64,000 bases of DNA. It comes from Mucilaginibacter robiniae (GTDB lineage: Bacteria > Bacteroidota > Bacteroidia > Sphingobacteriales > Sphingobacteriaceae). The position numbers and the translations under genes are program-made. Location of the stretch: positions 3,968,001 through 4,032,000 of the forward strand of contig NZ_CP051682.1 of NCBI RefSeq assembly GCF_012849215.1, given 5' to 3'. This document shows, one piece after another, positions 35,050-45,012 of the stretch (position 1 is its first letter; each line of letters opens with the position of its first letter). The notes beneath the pieces were generated by a model. That model saw only the letters and a list, made by a program, of their open reading frames with translations, was not told the DNA's origin and did not search any database.

Positions 35050-35352
35050 GAATGTGAGTTGTAAATACCTAAATTAAATATTATATCTTTAGTTTTAATG
35101 TAAAATAATTATTAACATTCTACAGAGTAAACTTCTTTTTGAAACTTCAAAGATTTGGTGCCTTTCAAAAAAAACATCAACTTTGGCATATACAGGCTAA
35201 CAAGCAACAAGGGAACTTCATATTGCGTAAACACCAACACTACATTTAATTACCAGAATGCCTTATTAGAAACTTAATGATTTTAGTACTTGTTTACTAA
35301 ACGCACATTAAACTCTGTTATAACGCACAAAATCTATTAACTAGTACTACCT
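35050..35352. other. Intergenic leader before the lipoprotein/Wzi group
   Basis: No gene is present. A -7-like box TATCTTTA lies at 35084-35091 with a TTG 22 nt upstream, similar to the one before locus A. The palindrome TTTGAA-AC-TTCAAA lies at about 35137-35150. If the box is used, the leader of the lipoprotein gene is about 255 nt. Confidence 0.4.
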
Positions 35353-36024
35353 ATGATAAAAAATATACGAAGAGTTGCTTGCTTTACAATTTTTCTAAGC
35401 TTATTGGTAGCTGTTTGTTTATATTCCTGTAAAAAGGATACTAAAAGTGAAACAGTAGTATATACCAACAATTTTGAATCAGGTAATTTAAATAACATTA
35501 ACGGAGGCGTAACCGAAACTTACAATGGTACAAAAGTTTTAGGCCGTTATAATAATGGTCAATTTACGTTATCTGTTCCTAATTTGCCCAAGCATGATAT
35601 GGTTGAAATATCTTTTGACTTGTACATACATGATAACTGGGATGGCAACACCTTAGGCATTGATGGTGTGGATGGACCCGATATTTGGCAAATGCTAGTA
35701 GATGGCAATATTTATTTTAATACGACCTTTTCAAACTTATATTGCAACCCTGGCGTATTCTGTCCGCCACAATCTTATCCAAACAACTATCCAAACAACA
35801 ATCACAATCCTAAAATAGGTTCTTATCAAACTGGTTTACCACCAGCCTGTAATGCGACCTCCTATGGTACAACATTGTACAAGATAGATAAAGTGATTAG
35901 TCATAGTAGTTCAACTGTACAGTTGCAATGCTTGGATCATTTAATACAAAAGAATGCGTCTGATCCGAAATGTGATGAAAGCTGGTCTGTTGATAACATT
36001 CAAATAAAAGCAATCGCGTTATGA
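35353..36024 (+). CDS. Predicted surface-polysaccharide-locus lipoprotein of unknown function
   Basis: The protein has 223 residues with a lipoprotein signal peptide: positively charged start, hydrophobic stretch and lipobox LYSC with Cys26. The following KKDTKSE is charged, like surface-export signals described in Bacteroidota, so it may face outward. The mature part is beta-rich with NNFESGNLNNINGG and SFDLYIHDNWDGNT, resembling jelly-roll carbohydrate-binding modules, and has five further Cys (NLYCN, GVFCPP, PPACNA, QLQCLD, DPKCDE) that could form disulphides. The family is not recognised. The stop overlaps the start of the first Wzi gene by 4 bp (ATGA), so a joint role in polymer anchoring at the cell surface is inferred. 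Confidence 0.7.
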   Translation: MIKNIRRVACFTIFLSLLVAVCLYSCKKDTKSETVVYTNNFESGNLNNINGGVTETYNGTKVLGRYNNGQFTLSVPNLPKHDMVEISFDLYIHDNWDGNTLGIDGVDGPDIWQMLVDGNIYFNTTFSNLYCNPGVFCPPQSYPNNYPNNNHNPKIGSYQTGLPPACNATSYGTTLYKIDKVISHSSSTVQLQCLDHLIQKNASDPKCDESWSVDNIQIKAIAL

Positions 36025-37706
36025 TATTAAAAAAGAGTGTATGGGCATGCATTATGCTTGCATGTGCACAATTGGCTGCGCATGCTCAATCCATCCCGGT
36101 AGGCTCAACAGCTTTGGATGATTATTACCGAAGGCAGCAGTTACTCAATGGAACAGACTCATTAACGTCTTTCACAGCGCGGCCATTTTTTCCTGATACA
36201 AGGAATAGGAATGTTTTTTACCCTGATAATACTGAAAAAAACTTTAACAAGTTAGATCCGGCTACAACCTACCAGTCTGTAAATGGTAAATTTAGCATCA
36301 TGCTTTTGCCCCTGCAATTACAGACGCAGATAAATTCCGATCATCCTTATGGCTGGAATGACGGCGCCATGATACCTGCTAGAGGATTACAAACTATGGG
36401 TAGTGCTGGCTTTTTTGCCAAGTATGGTATATTAACTGTTCAGTTCAGGCCAGAAATAGTGTTAGCTGCTAATAGCGATTTTGATGCATTTAACACTAAT
36501 CATTACGAAGTTATAGCTGCACGTTATTATGATATCTACAATAACATCGACTTGCCTGTACGTTTTGGTCTGAATCCGTATGCTCGTGTTTATTGGGGCC
36601 AAAGTAGTATCCGTTTAAACTACAAAAGTTTGTCATTCGGTCTATCTACCGAAAACTTATGGTGGGGGCCAGGTCTTCGTAATTCATTACTCATGAGTAA
36701 TAGTGCGCCAGGTTTTAAACATTTAACATTAAATACTACCAAACCTATTCAAACTCCAATCGGATCTTTTGAAGGCCAGTTCATAGCGGGGAGATTAGAA
36801 AATTCAGGGTATGATCCGTTAGCACCAGGCCGAACGTTTTTTGGTAACCCGTTGTATGTGCCTAAACCTACCGACTGGCGTTATCTATCAGGCTTAGTAA
36901 TAACTTGGCAACCTAAATGGGTTCCGGGGTTGTTTTTTGGTTTGACACGTAGTGCACAAACCTATAGCAAAGATTTGAGTGGATTGAGTAGTTACCTGCC
37001 TTTTTTTGCACCTTACCGCAAAGTTTCAGCCGAAGATCCAATTAACAAGCGGGATGAACGTAGCTCAATATTTACCCGTTGGGTGTGGAAACAAGAGCAG
37101 GCCGAAGTGTACTTTGAATATGGTACAAATAATAACACGAATACGTTGCGTAATACCTTTCTTAATCCGCAAGATGCACGTGCTTACATTTTTGGTCTAA
37201 GAAAAATATTGCCATTTAACCGTAGTCGGAATGAAAACATCATGATTAGCGTAGAAGCTACGCAAATGGCGGAAACTTCAGTAGATAAGATAGTAGCAGG
37301 TAATGAATGGTATGTGAATTCATACGTTCGGCAAGGTTACACGAACAGGGGAGAATCATTAGGTGCTGGCATCGGACCAGGAGCTAATTTACAAACTTTG
37401 GATATTAGTTGGTTTAAAGGCCTGAAAAAAATTGGGTTGCAATTTGAACGGTATCTGCATAATGATGATTTTTACTATTATGCCTATTATGATAGTGGTG
37501 ATACCAGGCGGCATTGGGTTGACCTAAGTATTGGAGCTACGGGCGAATGGAACTACAAAAACTTTATTTTTAATGCTAAAATATTAGGCGTTCAATCTAT
37601 TAATTACCAATGGTATTTGATACAACATCCGGAAGATCCATACTGGGTAGATGGTAAAATAGCCTATAATTTACAAGTGCAGGCTGGTTTAACTTATAGA
37701 TTTTAA
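36021..37706 (+). CDS. Wzi-family capsule assembly protein, copy 1
   Basis: The protein has 561 residues with a signal peptide ending AAHAQ (about residue 23). The rest is rich in alternating aromatic beta-strands and ends in a C-terminal Phe (AGLTYRF), the mark of an outer-membrane beta-barrel. Segments SIRLNYKSLSFGLSTENLWWGPG, LMSNSAPGFKHL and FEGQFIAGRLE fit the capsule assembly Wzi family; Wzi is an outer-membrane lectin that anchors capsule. E. coli Wzi has about 480 residues. It is coupled to the lipoprotein gene and followed 8 bp later by a paralogue. Confidence 0.88.
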   Translation: MILKKSVWACIMLACAQLAAHAQSIPVGSTALDDYYRRQQLLNGTDSLTSFTARPFFPDTRNRNVFYPDNTEKNFNKLDPATTYQSVNGKFSIMLLPLQLQTQINSDHPYGWNDGAMIPARGLQTMGSAGFFAKYGILTVQFRPEIVLAANSDFDAFNTNHYEVIAARYYDIYNNIDLPVRFGLNPYARVYWGQSSIRLNYKSLSFGLSTENLWWGPGLRNSLLMSNSAPGFKHLTLNTTKPIQTPIGSFEGQFIAGRLENSGYDPLAPGRTFFGNPLYVPKPTDWRYLSGLVITWQPKWVPGLFFGLTRSAQTYSKDLSGLSSYLPFFAPYRKVSAEDPINKRDERSSIFTRWVWKQEQAEVYFEYGTNNNTNTLRNTFLNPQDARAYIFGLRKILPFNRSRNENIMISVEATQMAETSVDKIVAGNEWYVNSYVRQGYTNRGESLGAGIGPGANLQTLDISWFKGLKKIGLQFERYLHNDDFYYYAYYDSGDTRRHWVDLSIGATGEWNYKNFIFNAKILGVQSINYQWYLIQHPEDPYWVDGKIAYNLQVQAGLTYRF

Positions 37707-37714
37707 CAAGAGGC

Positions 37715-39415
37715 ATGAAAAAAAAATTTGTTACCATAAGCATAGCCACACTGTGTTGCTTTGGTGCAGCTAAAGTAAGAGCACAATCATTGCCTGTTGG
37801 TACTCCAGTACTGGATGATTATTATCGCAGGCAGCAGTTGGTCGGAAAAGTTGATTCAACTTTATCATTTACATCTCGGCCAATTTTTCAGAGTAAAGCA
37901 TTGAAAGTACATGATATTTATGATCCGGATAGTACTGTACACAACGGTAATTGGCCTGGTTCAATAGGTCCGGTTTCATTTGCAAAAGGGTACGGCACCT
38001 TTCAAATACTTCCTTTAACCTGGCAACAGCAATATAACTCTAATCATCCTTATGGTTGGAATGATGGCTTAATGATACCTGCAAGAGGGTATCAAACGAT
38101 GGTAAGCGGTGGTTTCTTTGTTAAACTAGGGCCATTAAGCATTCAGTTAAGGCCGGAGTATGTGTATGCTCAAAATTCAAATTTTGCAGGTTTTGCTTCT
38201 GGGCACAGTGATCAGGATATAGCTGGCTATTATAGTTATCATAACCTTATTGATCAGCCTGAAAAGTTAGCTGATGGGCAGTATACCAAAGCATCATGGG
38301 GTCAAAGTAGTATCCGTTTAACCTTCGGACCTGTATCTTTCGGATTATCAAACGAAAATTTATGGTGGGGACCAGGATTGAGGAACGCATTGATTATGAG
38401 TAACAATGCGCCTGGTTTTAAGCACTTAGTTTTAAACACAGTTCGGCCAATACATACTTTTATAGGGTCGTTTGAAGGCCAATTGATAGCTGGTAGGTTA
38501 GAAGGTACTAATCGCTCTCCGCTTGATGTAACTTCTACCTCTACAGGCACAAACTTGTATGTACCTAAAAGAGATGAATGGCGCTACTATACTGGTTATA
38601 ACATTAGTTATCAGCCTAAGTGGGTACCTGGATTGTTTTTTGGTATGATAAGAACATTTAATGCATACCATACAGATGTAGAGAAATTTAACGCTTACTT
38701 TCCGTTTTTTACGCCATTTCAAAAGAAGGATACTAACGACGGAGACCCATTCGACCGCGATCAGCAGCTTTCTTTCTACACTCGCTGGTTATTTACCAAG
38801 GCAAAAGCAGAAGTATATTTTGATTTTGGCTTAAACGATAATGCTTATAATTATCACGACTTTATTGGCTCGCCGGGACATTCAAGAGCGTATGTTTTTG
38901 GTTTACGTAAATTAATACCATTGGCTTCAACGCAAGGGCAGCAAGGTATTTTAGTCAGTACAGAAATTACTCAGTTGTCACAAACACCTGATTATCTAAT
39001 AAGAGATGCGGGAGGGTGGTATATACATTCGCAGGTTAAAGCTGGGCAAACTAATGAAGGACAAATCTTAGGAGCGGGTACGGGTTCAGGTGGTAACCTG
39101 CAATCAATGGATGTAAGCTGGGTTATGGGATTGAAAAAGCTTGGGGTATCCTTTGAAAGATACGAGCATGATGTAGATTTTTATAGATTTTATTTCCCTA
39201 ATATTAATAGCAACAGCAGAAAATGGGTAGACTATGCGTTTGCTCTACAAGGAGAATGGACTTACAAAAATTTACTTTTTAATGCCAAACTGCAGGAAAT
39301 AAAATCGTTAAACTACCAATGGATTTTGAAGGATTATACCCCTGAAAAGTATTATATACCACACAATGATGTGTTTAATTTACATGCAGAATTGGGTATA
39401 ACTTACAGGTTCTAA
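37715..39415 (+). CDS. Wzi-family capsule assembly protein, copy 2
   Basis: The protein has 566 residues and parallels copy 1 from signal peptide (KVRAQ) to C-terminal Phe (GITYRF). The shared features are LPVGTPVLDDYYRRQQL near the N-terminus, LTFGPVSFGLSNENLWWGPG, LIMSNNAPGFKHL and FEGQLIAGRLEG. It is a predicted outer-membrane barrel that binds or anchors polysaccharide. The tandem copies differ most in loops (for example around 145-170), where ligand binding is expected, so they may recognise two different polymers or form a hetero-complex. It is the last gene of locus A. Confidence 0.87.
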   Translation: MKKKFVTISIATLCCFGAAKVRAQSLPVGTPVLDDYYRRQQLVGKVDSTLSFTSRPIFQSKALKVHDIYDPDSTVHNGNWPGSIGPVSFAKGYGTFQILPLTWQQQYNSNHPYGWNDGLMIPARGYQTMVSGGFFVKLGPLSIQLRPEYVYAQNSNFAGFASGHSDQDIAGYYSYHNLIDQPEKLADGQYTKASWGQSSIRLTFGPVSFGLSNENLWWGPGLRNALIMSNNAPGFKHLVLNTVRPIHTFIGSFEGQLIAGRLEGTNRSPLDVTSTSTGTNLYVPKRDEWRYYTGYNISYQPKWVPGLFFGMIRTFNAYHTDVEKFNAYFPFFTPFQKKDTNDGDPFDRDQQLSFYTRWLFTKAKAEVYFDFGLNDNAYNYHDFIGSPGHSRAYVFGLRKLIPLASTQGQQGILVSTEITQLSQTPDYLIRDAGGWYIHSQVKAGQTNEGQILGAGTGSGGNLQSMDVSWVMGLKKLGVSFERYEHDVDFYRFYFPNINSNSRKWVDYAFALQGEWTYKNLLFNAKLQEIKSLNYQWILKDYTPEKYYIPHNDVFNLHAELGITYRF

Positions 39416-39798
39416 ATACAAAGTTTTTAGGTGGATTGGTTGGCCTACAACTTCTAAACAACTTGTAAATCTCAGGAATACTTAGCAGCATATATAAGAT
39501 GAGATATATACAAAATAGTAATTATAGCTATAATGATTTTAGGCAAAGTTTTCTAAGAAAGAACAATAAGTTGTGTATTCATAAAATCTATAGTTATACT
39601 AATGGTTAAAATATTTTCAATTAAGTATTAACTTTTTACGCTTTCGCAAGTCAGAAATAAAATATCTATCTTTATGGCTTGAAATAAATTATTTCGGTAT
39701 AAAAGCAATTTTCTCTAATAATACTATAAAAATTTATTGACGAAAAATTGTTTAGGTTCAAACATTATCTACTAGGTAAAACAGGGTTATTAAATTTC
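39416..39798. other. Intergenic leader of polysaccharide locus B
   Basis: No gene is present. A -7-like TATCTTTA lies near 39667, and 8 bp later the palindrome GAAATAA-A-TTATTTC (39681-39695), suited to a dimeric regulator. CAAAGTTTT occurs twice as direct repeat (about 39420 and 39544). No hairpin terminator was found after the second Wzi gene, so read-through from locus A is possible. Confidence 0.4.
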
Positions 39799-42243
39799 AT
39801 GAAGTCTTCTCTAAGGTTATTTACCATTATTTTTACTTTTTTGTGTCTGAGTTTATCAACTTCCCTTATTGCACAAAATCTTCCACAAAACCTTTCTGCA
39901 ATCAATGTCGAAAACTTATCTGATGTACAAATCAAGCAAATTTTAGCTCAGGCTAGCAGCGCTGGTCAAGATGTAGTGCAGTACTTGCAGGCTAAAGGTG
40001 CTTCACAAACTCAAATTAATAGTTTTCAATCTCGCATTAAACAACTAAATGGTTCGTCATCAACTCTAGTACCAGATACATCATCGGGGCGGAAGTTAAA
40101 TTATTTGCCTGATACTTCTGAAGTTGCAAAACCGGCTTCAAACCAAGGCCTTAAAGTTTTCGGTACAGATTTATTTAGCGGGAGAAATTTGAGTTTTGAA
40201 CCAAACTTGCGTATTGCTACGCCTGTTAACTACGTTTTAGGCCCAGATGATCAGGTTAATATCAACGTATATGGAAAATCATTAGTTAACTGGCATTTAA
40301 CAGTATCTCCCGAGGGAAGTATTAATATTCCTGGCGTAGGCGACGTGAATGTTGCTGGCAAAACTGTTGAGGAAGCTACAACTTTAATAAAAAGGAGAAT
40401 GATAGCCAGTCATTATGCTATAGGCAGTGGTACTACTGTAAATGTTACCTTAGGCAATATCCGTAGTATAAAGGTTATTGTTACGGGTGAGGTAAACAGA
40501 CCTGGTACTTATACTTTGCCTTCTTTGGCTACCGCATTTAATGCACTTTATCAATCGGGAGGTCCTAACCAAAATGGTTCTTTTCGTCAAATTGAGATTA
40601 TCAGAAATAACAGAATCGTTAGAAGACTGGATGTGTATGACTTTTTATTAAAAGCGGATCAAAAAGATAATATTTCACTTCGCGATCAGGATATTATACG
40701 GGTACCTACTTACCGCGTACGTGTTCAAATGGCTGGGCAAGTTAAAAGACCTGCTATTTTTGAAGTATTACCAGGTGAAACTTTGCAAAATGTAATTGGT
40801 TTTGCTGGTGGCTTTACTGATACAGCATATACTGCTAAAATAAAAGTGATACAGGTAAGTAATCAAGAGCGCAGAATATCAGATATTTTTGAAGATGATT
40901 ACAGCAATTACATTCCATTACGTGGAGACCGCTACACGGTTGATGCCATATTAAATCGTTTTCAAAATCGCGTTACTATTAATGGTGCTGTTTTCAGACC
41001 GGGTGAGTATGAGCTAAATCCTGGATTAACTTTATCACAGTTAATTACTAAGGCATCTGGATTAAAAGAAGATGCATACTTACAAAGAGGATACATTACG
41101 CGATTAAAGCCTGATAATACCACAGAATCAATTTCTTTTGATTTACAAGGAATATTAGCACAAACAACTCCAGACATTGCTCTGAAACGAGAAGATGTAA
41201 TTACAATCCCATCACTATTTGATTTGCGTGACCGCTTTACTGTAAGTATCAAAGGTGAGGTGAGAAGGCCAGGTGACTTTTCATATGCTGAAGGTTTAAC
41301 TGTAGAAAGCTTAATTGAACAGGCTGGAGGCTTTGCTGAAGGAGCTAGTACCAAGCGAATTGAAGTTGCTCGGCGTATTACCACCGGAGATCCAATGCAG
41401 CTTAACTCGCCTGTATCAAAGGTGTTTACTGTAGATGTATCTAATCCTTTAAGTTTATCAAGCGCCAACTTTGTACTGCAACCTTATGATGTAGTGTCGG
41501 TGTTTACTCAACCTGGCTTTGAAAAACAAAGAACTGTAAAGATTGAAGGAGAGGTGTTATATCCGGGGCCTTATACTATTATGCAGAAAGATGAAAAAAT
41601 ATCTGATATAGTAAATCGTGCCGGCGGATTGATCGCCTCAGCCGATCCTTCAGGTGGAACGTTGAAGAGAACAAACGCTGCTATACTTGGTGTGGATAAA
41701 TTTAAAGTAGATACAGTAGCGCTGGAACGTGAACGTGTGCAGCGTTTAAGAACATTACAACAAAATGTGAATGGCTCATCAGCTATCAGCGATGATCAAT
41801 TAAGGAATGATTACGTAGGTATTGACTTAGAAACTATTATCAAAAAGCCAGGGTCAAAAACTGATTTATTGGTTGAGGATGGTGATGTAATCAGAGTACC
41901 CAAAAAGCAACAAGTTGTTCGTGTAAACGGCGAGGTATTATATCCAAGCGTTATTGTTTACAATGGTTCAAAATCGTTTAAAGATTACATTGTAAATGCA
42001 GGTGGTTTTTCATCTTCAGCGTTAAGAAGAGGTGCTTACGTGGTATATCCTAATGGTACAGTAAAAGGCACCCGTAAATTCTTTGTTTTTAATAGCCGAC
42101 CACGTGTGAAACCAGGAAGTGAGATTTTTGTTCCTAAAAGATCTGAAAGAAGAGGAATTTCGTTAGGTGAAGTTGTAGGTATTGGCGGAAGCTTAACTTC
42201 ATTGGTGGCTGTAGTTTTAGGTTTAATTAGCATAACAAGATAA
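39799..42243 (+). CDS. SLBB-domain polysaccharide export protein, locus B
   Basis: The protein has 814 residues from ATG 39799. The frame is open to a TTG at 39748, but the Met start gives a normal signal peptide (MKSSLRLFTIIFTF.. SLIAQ). It is a full-length paralogue of the locus A protein: helical N-terminal part (INVENLSDVQIKQIL), Poly_export domain (YVLGPDDQVNINVYG), then repeated SLBB units (VTGEVNRPGTYTL, MAGQVKRPAIFEV, INGAVFRPGEYEL, IKGEVRRPGDFSY, IEGEVLYPGPYTI, VNGEVLYPSVIVY), the end motif NSRPRVKPGSEIFVPK and a final hydrophobic helix. There is no lipobox. The stop overlaps the start of the Wzz-like gene by one base, so translation is coupled. Confidence 0.93.
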   Translation: MKSSLRLFTIIFTFLCLSLSTSLIAQNLPQNLSAINVENLSDVQIKQILAQASSAGQDVVQYLQAKGASQTQINSFQSRIKQLNGSSSTLVPDTSSGRKLNYLPDTSEVAKPASNQGLKVFGTDLFSGRNLSFEPNLRIATPVNYVLGPDDQVNINVYGKSLVNWHLTVSPEGSINIPGVGDVNVAGKTVEEATTLIKRRMIASHYAIGSGTTVNVTLGNIRSIKVIVTGEVNRPGTYTLPSLATAFNALYQSGGPNQNGSFRQIEIIRNNRIVRRLDVYDFLLKADQKDNISLRDQDIIRVPTYRVRVQMAGQVKRPAIFEVLPGETLQNVIGFAGGFTDTAYTAKIKVIQVSNQERRISDIFEDDYSNYIPLRGDRYTVDAILNRFQNRVTINGAVFRPGEYELNPGLTLSQLITKASGLKEDAYLQRGYITRLKPDNTTESISFDLQGILAQTTPDIALKREDVITIPSLFDLRDRFTVSIKGEVRRPGDFSYAEGLTVESLIEQAGGFAEGASTKRIEVARRITTGDPMQLNSPVSKVFTVDVSNPLSLSSANFVLQPYDVVSVFTQPGFEKQRTVKIEGEVLYPGPYTIMQKDEKISDIVNRAGGLIASADPSGGTLKRTNAAILGVDKFKVDTVALERERVQRLRTLQQNVNGSSAISDDQLRNDYVGIDLETIIKKPGSKTDLLVEDGDVIRVPKKQQVVRVNGEVLYPSVIVYNGSKSFKDYIVNAGGFSSSALRRGAYVVYPNGTVKGTRKFFVFNSRPRVKPGSEIFVPKRSERRGISLGEVVGIGGSLTSLVAVVLGLISITR

Positions 42244-43316
42244 TGCAGGAGCAGACAATACCGGTAGATCAAGACGAAATAACCTTAAAGGAATTAGCTG
42301 GTAAATTCAAGCGTCTTACTATTTATCTTTCGGCAAGATGGAAGCTAATTGCTTTAATAACTATTGTTGGCATTGTATTAGGCGTAACCTATGCAACTTT
42401 CAAGAAACCAGTTTATACAGCTGATTGTAATTTTGTATTGGATATCGGAGATAATAAAGCTGGAGGTGGTGGGGCATATTCTGGTGTGGCATCACTAATG
42501 GGATTAGATGTAAGTGCCAGTAGTGGATTGTTTGAAGGAGACAATATTATTGAGCTGTACAAATCCAGGTTAATGATAGAAAAAACATTACTTACACCAG
42601 CTGTATTTGCAGGAAAGAAAGACTTGCTTGTAAATAGATATATCAAAATCAACAACTTGCGTTCAGCCTGGGCTAAAACTAATCCTAAAATCAAGAATAT
42701 TGATTTTTCAATAACTCCTACTCAGTTTACATTAGCTCACGACAGTGTATTGGCAGGTATTGTGGGAGATATCAATGGTAGTTATTTAACCATAGCACGG
42801 CCTGATGTAAAGTTGAATATTGTAAAGGTAAGTGTTAAATCAAAAGATCAGTATTTTGCTAAGGAGTTTGCAGATAAAGTAGTAGCTAATGTGAATTCAT
42901 TTTATGTGCAAACCAAAACGCAGCGTTCACTTGACAATATAAATATTCTTAGAAAGCAGGTTGATAGTTTACGTAGAATGCTCACTAGCTCTATGAGTAA
43001 TGTAGCATCAGCAGGCGATGCTAATCCAAATCCAAACCCATCTTTGCAGAGCTTACGCTTACCTTCACAAAGAAAGCAGGTTGATGTACAATCAACACAA
43101 TCCCTTTATTTGGAAGCAGTAAATAATTTAGAACTCGCAAAAATTGGTTTAAGAAAAGAACGCCCAATAATACAGGTAATTGATGGGCCTATATATCCTC
43201 TGCCAAGTACCAGCGTTGGTAAAATTAAAGGTGGTGTGATTGGTGGTGTTTTAGGATTGTTTTTAATTACTTTAATAATGATTGTAAGAAAGTCTTTGCA
43301 AGGGCTTCTATCTTAG
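42243..43316 (+). CDS. Wzz-like polysaccharide co-polymerase, locus B
   Basis: This 357-residue protein has two transmembrane helices (about 37-54 and 329-349) around a periplasmic coiled domain. After helix 1 comes a Gly-rich piece (KAGGGGAYSGVASLMGLDVSASSGLFEGDNIIELYKSR region) that parallels the locus A paralogue but is shorter. The pre-helix-2 motif is IQVIDGPIYPLP. There is no kinase domain. It controls chain length with its coupled SLBB partner. The next gene, the flippase, follows after 244 bp that hold a perfect inverted repeat. Confidence 0.9.
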   Translation: MQEQTIPVDQDEITLKELAGKFKRLTIYLSARWKLIALITIVGIVLGVTYATFKKPVYTADCNFVLDIGDNKAGGGGAYSGVASLMGLDVSASSGLFEGDNIIELYKSRLMIEKTLLTPAVFAGKKDLLVNRYIKINNLRSAWAKTNPKIKNIDFSITPTQFTLAHDSVLAGIVGDINGSYLTIARPDVKLNIVKVSVKSKDQYFAKEFADKVVANVNSFYVQTKTQRSLDNINILRKQVDSLRRMLTSSMSNVASAGDANPNPNPSLQSLRLPSQRKQVDVQSTQSLYLEAVNNLELAKIGLRKERPIIQVIDGPIYPLPSTSVGKIKGGVIGGVLGLFLITLIMIVRKSLQGLLS

Positions 43317-43347
43317 CTAGACTATTATAAAACTCTTGCAAACTTCA

Positions 43348-43380
43348 AGTACAATATACATTACCGATGTATATTGTACT
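43348..43380. promoter_or_regulatory. Perfect 14-bp inverted repeat between wzz-like and wzx genes
   Basis: AGTACAATATACAT (43348-43361), a 5-nt loop TACCG and ATGTATATTGTACT (43367-43380) pair perfectly. No T run follows on plus, so it is not a standard terminator. It could be an operator for a dimeric regulator or an RNA structure that tunes expression between export and assembly genes. Confidence 0.5.
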
Positions 43381-43560
43381 ACCTGCAACCAAGCCTTTCA
43401 GTTTTCCTTATAATATTAATGGCTATTAATTGTGTTCATCACAATTTAACTTAAGTTTTTAGTATTGTTAACTTAAGCATCACATGTTTAAAAGTTTTCA
43501 GTATTAAAGTAATATGAATAAAGGCTGTAGTTTAACAACTAGATTCATTACAAACCTACA

Positions 43561-45012
43561 ATGAAAAAAAATTACATATATAATCTACTGCTAACAGTAT
43601 TTAATATATTATTCCCGATTTTAAGTTTTCCATATGCCTCACGTATTTTAGGTCCAACAGGAATTGGTAAATTCCAATTTATAACTTCATTTGCTCAGTA
43701 TTTCATATTGGTCTCGAACTTGGGCATACCTACATATGGCACAAGGGAAATTGCCAAGTACAAAGGGAATATTGAAAAACAATCAAAAGTTTTCTCTGAG
43801 CTAATTACCATAGCATTTATTATGAGCATGGCGCTAACTGTAATATATGTTAGTGTCATTGGGTTTTTAACCTATTTTCAAGCAGACCGACAACTATATT
43901 TAACGGCAGCAGTCAGTGTTTTTTTAGGTTTTACTACCATCGATTGGCTTTATACTGGTTTAGAAGAGTTCAGAATGATTGCTATACGCTCTGTAGCTGT
44001 TAAGCTTATCTCTTTGATTTTGTTGTATGTTTTTGTTAAAGATAGTACTGATGTAATTATTTATTTATACATCGGCATCTTTTCATCTGTAGCTAACAAT
44101 GCATACAACATGGTTACTGTACAATCTAAAGTTAAAATTACCTTCAAATCGTTAAATTTGGTACAGCATATAAAGCCATTGTTATTAATATTTGGCTTGT
44201 ATGTAGCTACTAGTATGTACACATTGCTGGATGTGGTGTTATTAGGGTTTTTAGCCGATCCTCAGGCAGTCGGTTTATACTCTGCAGCTGTTAAGCTTTC
44301 TAAAATAGCTATACCCTTTGTTACCTCGGTAGGTGCTGTTACATTGCCAAAAATGGCTCATCAGTTTGCAACAAAAAATTATAACGAGCTACAAGGCCTG
44401 CTTGATAAATCTTTACACTTCATTTTGTTCTTTTCAATACCCTCATTTGTAGGGTTGGCTCTGCTAGCGCCAGAATTCATTACCTTATTTTCAGGTAAAC
44501 AGTTTATGGCAGGTACCTTAAGTATGCAAATTTTAGCATTATTGCCCGTGCTTATTGGTTTAGGTTATTTCTGGGGGTTACAAATACTAATACCTGCCGG
44601 GCGAGATAAAGAAATGGTGTACTCGGTTGTTGGCGGCATGATAGTAGCTATTAGTCTGAACTTTTTATTAGTGCCGAAATTTCGTGATGTTGGCGCATCT
44701 ATCGCCAATGTAGTTACTGAATTGGTTGTAACATTGTTGTACATATACTTTGTTAAAAAGAGTTACTCTTTCAAATTTAAATGGGATACAGCTTATAAGG
44801 CTACATTAACATCTTTGTTATTTATACCTATAGTTATAGCGGTCCGTAAATTAAATATTAGCATGCCGATTATTACAGCTCTGTCAATAATTGGTTGTGG
44901 TGCAACTTATTTGTTAGTGCAATGGTTGGTGTTTAAAGATCATCTCGTTGAACAATTATATCAGAGCTTTTTAATCAAACTTAAGTTAAAGAAAATAGAA
45001 GCTCCCGAATAG
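43561..45012 (+). CDS. wzx: Wzx-type O-antigen/oligosaccharide flippase
   Basis: This 483-residue MOP-superfamily protein has about 12-14 transmembrane segments. The N-terminus NLLLTVFNILFPILSFPYASRILGPTGIGKFQF is the classical start of Wzx/RfbX flippases. It moves undecaprenyl-diphosphate-linked repeat units from the cytoplasmic to the periplasmic face. The next gene starts about 295 bp downstream. Together with the Wzy-like gene at 52711 and the phosphotransferase at 56499 it indicates a Wzx/Wzy-dependent pathway for locus B, in contrast to the ABC exporter in locus A. Confidence 0.92.
   Translation: MKKNYIYNLLLTVFNILFPILSFPYASRILGPTGIGKFQFITSFAQYFILVSNLGIPTYGTREIAKYKGNIEKQSKVFSELITIAFIMSMALTVIYVSVIGFLTYFQADRQLYLTAAVSVFLGFTTIDWLYTGLEEFRMIAIRSVAVKLISLILLYVFVKDSTDVIIYLYIGIFSSVANNAYNMVTVQSKVKITFKSLNLVQHIKPLLLIFGLYVATSMYTLLDVVLLGFLADPQAVGLYSAAVKLSKIAIPFVTSVGAVTLPKMAHQFATKNYNELQGLLDKSLHFILFFSIPSFVGLALLAPEFITLFSGKQFMAGTLSMQILALLPVLIGLGYFWGLQILIPAGRDKEMVYSVVGGMIVAISLNFLLVPKFRDVGASIANVVTELVVTLLYIYFVKKSYSFKFKWDTAYKATLTSLLFIPIVIAVRKLNISMPIITALSIIGCGATYLLVQWLVFKDHLVEQLYQSFLIKLKLKKIEAPE

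Noticed and set aside
40962..41468. 168-codon frame antisense to the locus B SLBB gene
   Set aside because: It lies wholly inside a certain gene; the product is low-complexity and matches no family.
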